This document shows, in pieces, positions 45,761 to 53,434 of a DNA stretch of 64,000 nt. The translations under genes and the position numbers were made by a program. Position 1 is the first letter of the stretch; the number at the start of each line of letters is the position of its first letter. The stretch is from an uncultured Gammaproteobacteria bacterium (GTDB lineage Bacteria; Pseudomonadota; Gammaproteobacteria; Enterobacterales; Psychrobiaceae): the NCBI GenBank assembly GCA_913060565.1, contig CAJXRU010000011.1, positions 1-64,000 of the forward strand, given 5' to 3'. The notes beneath the pieces were generated by a model that worked only from the letters and a program-made list of their open reading frames with translations, ran no database searches and was not told the origin of the DNA.

Positions 45761-47542
45761 ATGCTGTTCTCAGTTTTTTCAGGAAGTAAAAATGGCGATA
45801 GTAGTCCCGATCTATTGCTACGCCGAGATAAGCTAAATATCATTTTAAAACATTATGTGGCAACAACTTATGGGAATATTGTTGTCGCTGCGTTTACAGC
45901 TTACATTCTAAGTACATTACGTCCGCAACAAGAGCTGTTCATGTGGTTTGTGACTATTGTTTTGTTGTGCACCACGTATATTGTCATTAGAAATATTTAT
46001 TCACGTCAGGAAAATCAAGATCCAAAAAACGTAAAAAAGTGGGCAAGAATATTCACACTTTCAGCCTTAATTTGCGGCACACCATGGAGCTACGCAGCGT
46101 GGTTTTTCATCATTGAATCTCAACCACAATATATGGCATTCATGGCTGTTGTGTTGATGGGAATGGCAGCAGGTGCAATTGGCTCTAACAGTGGTTATTT
46201 TCCTGCGTTCATCGCATACGCTGTGCCATTTATGCTAGTGATGAGTTTACGTTTCTTTTCCATTGATACGGTTGAAGCACAAGTACTTAGTTTTTTGATA
46301 ATTAGCTTAACCGGTGGTTTTATCCATTTTGCTTATCTCAATCAAAACTCCATCGAAGAATCTCTACATTTACGTTATGAAAATACGCAACTTCTTGAGC
46401 AGCTAGCAGAGAAAAATGACGCACTATCGTTGCAAAATAAACTTGCTGAAGAAGCCAATCGACACAAATCGCAATTCTTAGCCAACGCCAGCCATGATTT
46501 ACGACAGCCTCTACAAGCACTCACTTTATTCAGCGAAATTCTGAGTCACCAAATCACCACCTCAGAAGCGCGAGAGTCATTATCTAAAATGGGGCAATCT
46601 ATCGAGGCGCTTAATTCCTTGCTCAATGCATTACTTGATATATCCCAACTGGAAGCGGGAGATGTGAATTCTACGCCCACCAATGTAAATTCAAATGATC
46701 TATTTTTAGCCTTGAAGCATAGCTTTCTTGAACCAGCAAGAATAAAAGGAATAGAGCTGACTATTAGCGGCGAAACTCCATTTATCTATACAGATCAACA
46801 GCTGCTAAAGCGTTGTTTATCAAACCTCATTGTTAATGCAATCAATCATAGTGACGGCTCAACAATTTTAATTGAATCAGTTATCAAATTTAATGACGTT
46901 ATTATCACCATTACAGACAATGGAAAGGGTATTCCCAAAGAAGAACAAAACGACATTTTCAATGAATTTCATCAGCTCGATAACCCAGAAAGAGATCGCC
47001 AAAAAGGATTGGGATTAGGATTAGCTATTGTTAAACAAACCTGTCAATTACTTGGGCATAGATTGACCCTTGAGTCATCACCAAATCATGGCAGTAAATT
47101 TTCAATAAGACTGCCTTTAGGAGAAGCATTTGCGATTAAAGAAAACAAAGTATCAACCCCATTGAACTCCCTAGAGAATAAGCAAGTTCTCGTTATTGAT
47201 GACGAGAAAAACATCCGCGAAGCATTGTCAGCCTTGTTAAGTGGCTGGGGAATTGCAGTCACCACCGCTGCAAATGAAAAGGATATAAATGTCTTAATTG
47301 CCCATCGTTATGTTCCCGATGCCATTATTTCAGACTATCGTTTACCTAATAATACAACTGGAGCCAAGGTTATTGATACGATAAGAAAAACCTACGAAAA
47401 ACAAATTCCAGCCATGTTAGTCACTGGAGATACGGCGAAAGAGCGGATAAATGAAGCCAGAGAAACAGGCTTATATCTTCTGCACAAACCCGTACAACCA
47501 GCACGGCTTAGAATGGCACTAACAAAGATTCTTGATAATTGA
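45761..47542 (+). CDS. Membrane hybrid sensor kinase with C-terminal receiver
   Basis: 593 residues. Six to seven membrane helices in the first 195, a coiled linker (NQNSIEESLHLRYENTQLLE), HisKA with phospho-His about 245 (NASHDLRQPLQALTLFSEIL), a HATPase (NLIVNAINHS, DNGKGIPKE, GLGLGLAIV) and a C-terminal receiver with phospho-Asp about 524 (AIISDYRLPN). There is no DNA-binding output, and no cognate regulator gene is beside it. The SHDLRQPL form of the H box marks a subgroup found in many proteobacteria. Single gene flanked by hairpins. Confidence 0.9.
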   Translation: MLFSVFSGSKNGDSSPDLLLRRDKLNIILKHYVATTYGNIVVAAFTAYILSTLRPQQELFMWFVTIVLLCTTYIVIRNIYSRQENQDPKNVKKWARIFTLSALICGTPWSYAAWFFIIESQPQYMAFMAVVLMGMAAGAIGSNSGYFPAFIAYAVPFMLVMSLRFFSIDTVEAQVLSFLIISLTGGFIHFAYLNQNSIEESLHLRYENTQLLEQLAEKNDALSLQNKLAEEANRHKSQFLANASHDLRQPLQALTLFSEILSHQITTSEARESLSKMGQSIEALNSLLNALLDISQLEAGDVNSTPTNVNSNDLFLALKHSFLEPARIKGIELTISGETPFIYTDQQLLKRCLSNLIVNAINHSDGSTILIESVIKFNDVIITITDNGKGIPKEEQNDIFNEFHQLDNPERDRQKGLGLGLAIVKQTCQLLGHRLTLESSPNHGSKFSIRLPLGEAFAIKENKVSTPLNSLENKQVLVIDDEKNIREALSALLSGWGIAVTTAANEKDINVLIAHRYVPDAIISDYRLPNNTTGAKVIDTIRKTYEKQIPAMLVTGDTAKERINEARETGLYLLHKPVQPARLRMALTKILDN

Positions 47543-47551
47543 GTACATTTA

Positions 47552-47579
47552 TATGCCCACAATCAAGAAAGTTCGGGCA
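47552..47579. terminator. Weak hairpin between convergent genes
   Basis: ATGCCC / GGGCAT with a 16-nt loop between the hybrid kinase and the cytochrome c-rhodanese gene. No clear T run. Confidence 0.35.
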
Positions 47580-47597
47580 TCGATACTGGCGTAGTTT

Positions 47598-48689
47598 TCA
47601 GTTTTTCACATTGTCAACATCACGCCTTACCACCGGATAACCCAAGTTCATCCAGCCAAAAACGCCTTCCCATAAAACTGCTGTGCGTGTGTAACCTTTG
47701 CGTCGTAGTTTTTTAATCGTATGATCGGCGGCAGCTCGCGGACACGAACAATAGGCAACAATTTGCACGTCCTTTGGAATGCCTACAACGGTTTCATCTA
47801 AATCAGCATAATAAGGAAATGGAATAGCCCCTTCAATATGCGCCGTTTGCCATACAGACGGTACACGCGTATCCAGTAACACCATACGTTTTTTACCGTT
47901 AAGTGCTTCGTTTAAGTCTTTAGACGATACGTACATACCATCTTGTAATGAAAAATTAGGATCGTCACCTTGCGGATTCACGATGTACTGCTCAGGTTTT
48001 GGTAGTGCACGTAAAACGGGTTTATTCATTGTCCAACCGCTGGCTTTACTACGTAAGAATGCGGTTAGGTTATTGATTTGAATTTGTGACAACTTATCCT
48101 TAAACGGCAACATTGGCGTATCTTGACGGCCATTTTCAATCGCATGACGAATAAACTCGTCCGTATTATGGGCTAGCGCAGATTGATTCCCTAATGCTGG
48201 CGCGTTAACACCTTCGCCATTCACGCCATGACAACTTGTGCAATATTGCTGATACAACTTTCCACCAGCAACACTGTCACCAAGCACAGGTTTAGTTGAA
48301 AACTTTAAACGATCATAACCGGCTTGCTCCCACAACCAATAGGTAAGATCCCACGTTTCGTCAAGCGTCATTGGGCCGCCGACTTCATCTAAATAACCCC
48401 CCATCGCAGTGCCTTCACGACCATAAGACATCGGCCTTAAGATTGCGTGCGGCACACCCGACTCCATCAGACTCTTACTTCGCAATGATGGCGCGTGATC
48501 GTTTGCATACCCTTCTCGCTCTTTACCGTGGCACAATGCGCAATATTCTTGATAATTACTCGCGGCAACCTTTGCTTGTTCGCCCGTGAGCTTTCTAGGT
48601 GGAGAGATAGTTTCGCGCTCTGCTGCAACAATCCCATGGCACACCAACAACATGCCGCAACTTAGAACGATTAATGGTCTTATACTCAT
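47598..48689 (-). CDS. Dihaem cytochrome c fused to a rhodanese domain
   Basis: 363 residues, secreted through an N-terminal signal peptide ending near VAA. Two cytochrome c modules follow: haem motifs CALCH about 50-54 and CTSCH about 149-153, with possible Met ligands in MSYGREGTAMGG and TPMLPF. A C-terminal rhodanese domain (about 255-350) has the loop CSCPRAAADH, where the catalytic Cys is about residue 312. The protein is periplasmic and could couple sulfane-sulfur chemistry to electron transfer, which is an inference. GAGGG precedes the ATG. Confidence 0.88.
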   Translation of the reverse strand: MSIRPLIVLSCGMLLVCHGIVAAERETISPPRKLTGEQAKVAASNYQEYCALCHGKEREGYANDHAPSLRSKSLMESGVPHAILRPMSYGREGTAMGGYLDEVGGPMTLDETWDLTYWLWEQAGYDRLKFSTKPVLGDSVAGGKLYQQYCTSCHGVNGEGVNAPALGNQSALAHNTDEFIRHAIENGRQDTPMLPFKDKLSQIQINNLTAFLRSKASGWTMNKPVLRALPKPEQYIVNPQGDDPNFSLQDGMYVSSKDLNEALNGKKRMVLLDTRVPSVWQTAHIEGAIPFPYYADLDETVVGIPKDVQIVAYCSCPRAAADHTIKKLRRKGYTRTAVLWEGVFGWMNLGYPVVRRDVDNVKN

Positions 48690-48794
48690 CGATTTACCCT
48701 CGAAAATAATCGGATAAATTTTAGACTATCGAGTTAACTAAGGATCCGCAATGAACTATGTCTGATAGAAAGATTTGGTAACAATTACGCAGGA

Positions 48795-49307
48795 CTAATC
48801 AAGCATTGAAAGAATCTTGTTCATGGTATTTAAATTTCGTGCCGTGGCTGAAATTCCCAAACAAGACTCCATGTTTGTTGCAAACTTAGAACGCCCAATA
48901 CCATCAGGCGCGAACAAATATAAGGTGCGTCCTAACACGCAATATTGCTCATTTTCTCGCTGATATTTAGTCACTTTATTAATATCTAATCTAGGTGTGT
49001 CATGACAAACAAATGCATGAACTAACTTACCTTCTTCATCTTGATAGGGATTATCGTCGGCAATACTTCTAAATTCACTCGCTTCTATTGTCATAATAGC
49101 AGGCGATATTCCACATAACTCTTCAACAACTTGTGCCACTATAAGTTGAGGTTCACCATCACTAGTTAATACTACATTTCCCGACTGAATATAATATTTA
49201 ACATCGTTAAATCCAGCTTCTTCTAACGCAGCAACCAGAGGCTTCATGGCAACTTTATTGTTGCCGCCAACATTAATTCCTCGAAATAAAACAACATACT
49301 GCGTCAC
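48795..49307 (-). CDS. DUF1697 family protein
   Basis: 170 residues. The N-terminus YVVLFRGINVGGNNKVAMKP and the following VKYYIQSGNVVLTS are the recognition blocks of DUF1697, a small cytoplasmic family of unknown function. GTG at 49307 is chosen because AAGGAG lies six bases upstream; an in-frame TTG at 49313 would touch that site. Located between the cytochrome and the polysaccharide export operon, and probably not part of either. Confidence 0.88.
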   Translation of the reverse strand: MTQYVVLFRGINVGGNNKVAMKPLVAALEEAGFNDVKYYIQSGNVVLTSDGEPQLIVAQVVEELCGISPAIMTIEASEFRSIADDNPYQDEEGKLVHAFVCHDTPRLDINKVTKYQRENEQYCVLGRTLYLFAPDGIGRSKFATNMESCLGISATARNLNTMNKILSMLD

Positions 49308-49372
49308 AATCAACTCCTTTTAATTAACTTATAGATATAAAAATACAAGGCGTTTAGTGAATCCGACAAGTA

Positions 49373-51466
49373 TCAATCTTTAGCACTATTAGAATTAACA
49401 TTTACATGGGAATATGTTCCGTAATAATGCTGTTCATCATGTTTCACCCGATTAAGAATAACACCTGTTATATCAATATTACTGTGTTGTAATTCATGCA
49501 TGTTCTTTATAAATTTAGCCGTCGAACTTTTCGTAACATCGGCAACTAACGCAACCCCTTGAACATTCTTTGCTATTACCAAGGCATCACTCACTGACAG
49601 CAATGGAGGGCATTCTAAAATAATTCGATCATATTTTTTGAGTAAAGCCTTCAGCAATAATGAAAAACGTATTGATGACAAAAATAGCAATGCATTTTGT
49701 GGTTTGATACCAGATGATAAAACATCAGCATTAAGTTCATCACTGTTAAAGACACATTGTTCAAATGAATGAGTACCCGCAATTAAATTTGATAATCCCA
49801 ACCGATGTGGGCTTTCGCCTAATACCTTAGCAATGGAAGGAGCTCGTAAGTCAGCATCAATGATAATGACACGTTCCAATTCTGAAAAGGAACGTGCTAA
49901 CTGTAAACAACAACTCGATTTTCCTTCATTAGGCATCAGTGATGTCACTGCAATCAGTCGGTTATCAACAGAGCCTCTACTGACCATATAATTGGTGCGA
50001 ATTGAACGTATTGCTTCCTGATAAGCAGTAAATCGTTTGCCTTTACCACGAACGATAGGCTCCTTTGCTCGAGCGACTTTGACCTCAGGGAGCTTTCCTA
50101 ATACAGTGAAATTATGATCGGCAACAATTTGACGATAACGGTCATGATTAGAGCTCATAAAATAAGAAATAAGTGTGATAAAACAAGATATCATGTAGCC
50201 CAACAATAAAGCTATTGTCATAATCAGCGATTTTTTAGGCCCGACAGGGGTAAATTCTACGCGAGCAGGATCAACGATAATAAAACTAGCCATAGAACCT
50301 TCATTGTCAACGACTTCAATTTGTTTCTGCCGAGAGGTTAACTTTTTGAGTAGCTCTAAATGAATTTGTATATCATGTTGCAGTTTTTCGTATTCTCCCA
50401 CCTTGATGATAGACATATCCAGATTGCGTTTTGCGACCTGCTGCTTTTTATTAATAATCGTAATTAAGTGCTTAACATCTGTTAGACGTGCATGATCTTG
50501 AGCCAATTGATGCTCTATTTGCGTTGATATTTGTCGCTGTGTTTCATCTATACGTAACACAATAGCTTGATATTTAGGATGCTTGCGTAAATAACGTAAT
50601 TTAATTTGAGACAATTCAATTTTCAAAGCTTCTAACGTATTAAGCAATTCGTTAATTATTGGGATATCGGCAATTCGTTTTATGGTTAGTAGGCGATTAA
50701 CATTATGCTTAAAGTTACTACTTTTAACCTTATCAATATGCCGTTCAAGCATCTCCCGTTCACTATTAAGTACACGTTTTTCATTAAACAATAGGCTAAT
50801 TTCATGCTGCTCTTGCTTCACTAAATTAGTGATATCAATTGCACTATTGTCGTAACGAAAAGCATTTAATTGTTTTTCTTCCACTGCCAATTGTTGCTGC
50901 AAGCTAGCTATCTTATCATCGAGCCACGCACCATTCTTTTTCACACCTGGTTGCAACAATGAAGCTTTGTAGTCAATAAAGTTTGCAGTTATAACATTAA
51001 CTAGTTGAGCGCTAAACTGTGGTTCTGTACTTTCAAAAGATATTTCTAACAAATTAGTCGCAGAAACTTTTGACACTGTTAAATTTTGAGAAATATCAGC
51101 CACATTAAATGAGTTCTCATTTCTCTTCAGTTGAATGCTGTCGGGCACAGACAGCTTAGGGACGATACTGTGTAAAAATTGATGCGATGTTAATAACTTA
51201 ATAGAAGTATCAAAATCAACATTACTACTAACAGCGCCCGGCAATAGCGACGCAATGGTACTGTTAGTATTTTGACCATCTAGCAATACTGTCGCTTTGG
51301 ATTTATATCGATGGGGTAATGAATCGGCATAAAGGTACCCAATCAATAATGCGCTAACACTAACAAATATGATGAAGAGCTTCTTACGCCATAGTACTGA
51401 AAATAATTCAGAAAGATCAATCTCATCATCAGTGGCATGCGATGACTCATGAGATAATTCAGACAT
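49373..51466 (-). CDS. Polysaccharide co-polymerase / BY-type tyrosine autokinase (Wzc-like)
   Basis: 697 residues. Wzz domain with first helix about 32-50 (LFIIFVSVSALLIGYLYA), a long periplasmic coiled-coil region, second helix about 415-435, and a cytoplasmic ATPase. The ATPase has a modified Walker A (SLMPNEGKSS), Walker A' (VIIIDADLRAPSI) and Walker B-like DRIILECPP. A short Tyr-containing tail (HYYGTYSHVNV) is the likely autophosphorylation cluster. It controls chain length and export of an exopolysaccharide. Its start overlaps the stop of the Wza-like gene by one base. Confidence 0.9.
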   Translation of the reverse strand: MSELSHESSHATDDEIDLSELFSVLWRKKLFIIFVSVSALLIGYLYADSLPHRYKSKATVLLDGQNTNSTIASLLPGAVSSNVDFDTSIKLLTSHQFLHSIVPKLSVPDSIQLKRNENSFNVADISQNLTVSKVSATNLLEISFESTEPQFSAQLVNVITANFIDYKASLLQPGVKKNGAWLDDKIASLQQQLAVEEKQLNAFRYDNSAIDITNLVKQEQHEISLLFNEKRVLNSEREMLERHIDKVKSSNFKHNVNRLLTIKRIADIPIINELLNTLEALKIELSQIKLRYLRKHPKYQAIVLRIDETQRQISTQIEHQLAQDHARLTDVKHLITIINKKQQVAKRNLDMSIIKVGEYEKLQHDIQIHLELLKKLTSRQKQIEVVDNEGSMASFIIVDPARVEFTPVGPKKSLIMTIALLLGYMISCFITLISYFMSSNHDRYRQIVADHNFTVLGKLPEVKVARAKEPIVRGKGKRFTAYQEAIRSIRTNYMVSRGSVDNRLIAVTSLMPNEGKSSCCLQLARSFSELERVIIIDADLRAPSIAKVLGESPHRLGLSNLIAGTHSFEQCVFNSDELNADVLSSGIKPQNALLFLSSIRFSLLLKALLKKYDRIILECPPLLSVSDALVIAKNVQGVALVADVTKSSTAKFIKNMHELQHSNIDITGVILNRVKHDEQHYYGTYSHVNVNSNSAKD

Positions 51467-51981
51467 CAGAAGAAACTTTTGTGAATTTTAATAACATCAC
51501 CTGGATGAACAATCGTATCACCGAGTACCTTGAATACTTTCTTATTTAGTCCTCTTTGGATAGTCCAATGCTTACTGGATGCTCTATCTTTCAAACCACC
51601 AGATAAAGCAATCACCTGTTCGATCGTAATATCAGGCTGGTAAGCATAACTGCCAGGCGCACGCACTTCGCCATAAATGAAAAAAGGACGATAAGTCGTC
51701 ACCAATACTGAAACGCTTGGTTTCACTAAATAGTCTTTACCTAGTAACGCTTCAACTTTTGTTTTCGACTCTCTCTGGCTAAGTCCGTTAAGTTCGACGT
51801 TTCCCAGTAATGGAAAGTCTATAAATCCTTGTTGACTTATTTGCCCTATGAATGAAAGATCTTCTTCTTGATACACTGTTATTTTTAAAGAATCACCAGG
51901 GCCTAATCGATATATATCTGCCTGACCATAGCTTTCAAATGAAAACAGCAAGATCCATAACCAGCTAAGATATTTCACCAT
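51466..51981 (-). CDS. Polysaccharide export protein (Wza-like, short)
   Basis: 171 residues with a signal peptide (LSWLWILLFSFESYG) but no lipobox Cys. A Poly_export domain (LGPGDSLKITVYQEEDLSFI) and one SLBB domain (FFIYGEVRAPGSYAYQPDIT) are present. It lacks the long C-terminal membrane-spanning helix of E. coli Wza, so the outer-membrane pore may be formed by the neighbouring barrel protein. It overlaps both neighbours by 1-7 nt, a tight operon. Confidence 0.88.
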   Translation of the reverse strand: MVKYLSWLWILLFSFESYGQADIYRLGPGDSLKITVYQEEDLSFIGQISQQGFIDFPLLGNVELNGLSQRESKTKVEALLGKDYLVKPSVSVLVTTYRPFFIYGEVRAPGSYAYQPDITIEQVIALSGGLKDRASSKHWTIQRGLNKKVFKVLGDTIVHPGDVIKIHKSFF

Positions 51982-53102
51982 TTATACCCCACACTCACTC
52001 CAAGTTTTTGTTGAGTGCGGCTGACAGCGTTCTGAACATTAAAACGAGAAGTTTCAGTGTGGCTAGCGTTCGCGCTTATCACGACGTCAGAGGCAACCTT
52101 CCACTGCCATGCAATGCCAATAGATTTATTTATCGCTCTATCTCTAATTTCTTTTATATTATTTTTTTGGTGGCGTAGGTTTAGATCTAATTGATGAGTA
52201 TCATTAAACTTAAACATTGAATTAATTTGATAAATGGTCGCAATTTGACTAACACCACCTGCACTATTATTAAGTGTTGAGCGCTGAGATGTTTCCAGTT
52301 TAATAGTTAGTTGTTCTGATGCAGCCCAAGAGTTCGAAAGAGTCCAAAACAAACCTTTTTGATCGTTCTCTATCCGTTTGTACCCACCAGCAATAACGTT
52401 TAATTCATTACTTCCTCCGAGCCCTGTAATTGCACCGACCCCAGCTTCAGCCAATCTCGTTAGTCGACCATTAGATTGCTGCCATTGGTAGCTCCCGCTC
52501 AATTGAAAGTAGCTGTCTTCACTGATTCTAAAGCCATATTGAGAGCCAATTTTTTTGATGCTTTTACTAAAGGAAGCCTTTGAGCTCATAAGTTCACTAT
52601 CAGAATAGTTTACATTGACCGATAAAAACTCATTCTTAGGTGCTTGGCCAACATCCAGCGACATACCAATAAAACGCCGTTTATTATCTAAAGCCTTAAA
52701 TGATTCATCTGAAAATTCAGCACCGACATTGCCACCAAAAATTTGATTTCTATTTACTTTTGAAATGAATTTAAATGTCGTATTCGGAGACAAGAAAAAC
52801 TGAGCCGATGGCTTAAACTCGAAAGATGTATTATCCAAATTTGAGTCTTTTGAGTATGAAAAGCGATGAATAGAAAATGGCAAGGCTACGCCATACCCTT
52901 CAAATAATGAAACGCTATTGTTAACAATTGCTAACTGCGAGACAGATGATCCCACTTGTGTATCAGCATGATTATATATATTGCTGTGATGATCTAATGT
53001 AAGAGATGTTGCAAACTGACTGATATCCTTATCCCATTGAGACGCATGGGCAATACTACTCATCATTAGAAGCCAAATACTGCATAAAAACAGTGACTTC
53101 AA
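51975..53102 (-). CDS. Outer-membrane beta-barrel protein of the polysaccharide export operon
   Basis: 375 residues: signal peptide ending AHA, then alternating amphipathic strands such as FKFISKVNRNQIFGG and YSDSELMSSKASFSKS, ending with the aromatic GVSVGYKW expected for a barrel terminus. The pattern and the place before wza and wzc genes fit the EpsL-like barrels of this family, perhaps the outer-membrane part for polysaccharide export. The start is TTG at 53102, with AAGAG eight bases upstream. First gene of the three-gene operon. Confidence 0.75.
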   Translation of the reverse strand: MKSLFLCSIWLLMMSSIAHASQWDKDISQFATSLTLDHHSNIYNHADTQVGSSVSQLAIVNNSVSLFEGYGVALPFSIHRFSYSKDSNLDNTSFEFKPSAQFFLSPNTTFKFISKVNRNQIFGGNVGAEFSDESFKALDNKRRFIGMSLDVGQAPKNEFLSVNVNYSDSELMSSKASFSKSIKKIGSQYGFRISEDSYFQLSGSYQWQQSNGRLTRLAEAGVGAITGLGGSNELNVIAGGYKRIENDQKGLFWTLSNSWAASEQLTIKLETSQRSTLNNSAGGVSQIATIYQINSMFKFNDTHQLDLNLRHQKNNIKEIRDRAINKSIGIAWQWKVASDVVISANASHTETSRFNVQNAVSRTQQKLGVSVGYKW

Positions 53103-53380
53103 AATTATTACTCTTTTTTATTATTATTTTATATATGACATTTAACGAAACTAATTCGTTAATAAATATTCTCTCACTACAACAATCTATAACAAATATG
53201 TAACAATAAATATTTCGGGCATTCTAACTAAATCACCCAACCATAGTAACACCCTAAAGGGTTGTTTATTTATAGTTACTAGCACTAAAGTAGTAAATAT
53301 AAGAAATCAAAAAAAGCAATTGAGAACTCATACGTTGTATGGGGTTATTTTTACAAAACGTTTTGTCTCGTTAAAATAAA
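53103..53380. other. Promoter region of the polysaccharide export operon
   Basis: Noncoding and AT-rich. It contains TAGTAAC ... GTTACTA arms enclosing ACCCT aa AGGGT (about 53236-53281), and a perfect palindrome ACAAAACGTTTTGT at 53353-53366 with the central CG of LacI-type sites. These may be operators for the export operon. No small gene was found. Confidence 0.45.
53353..53366. promoter_or_regulatory. Perfect 14-bp palindrome with central CG
   Basis: ACAAAACGTTTTGT, symmetrical about CG. It lies 251 nt upstream of the export operon and beyond the glucoamylase terminator. A LacI/GalR-type operator is possible, but it differs from the maltodextrin sites. Confidence 0.4.
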
Positions 53381-53404
53381 AAATGCCGCTAAAAAGCGGC
53401 ATTT
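53381..53404 (-). terminator. Intrinsic terminator of the glucoamylase operon
   Basis: Perfect 10-bp stem AAATGCCGCT / AGCGGCATTT with a 4-nt loop; on the minus strand a T-rich tract follows. It lies 30 nt after the glucoamylase stop. Confidence 0.85.
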
Positions 53405-53434
53405 ATCATCATTGAGCAGGTAAATATCAGTTAG

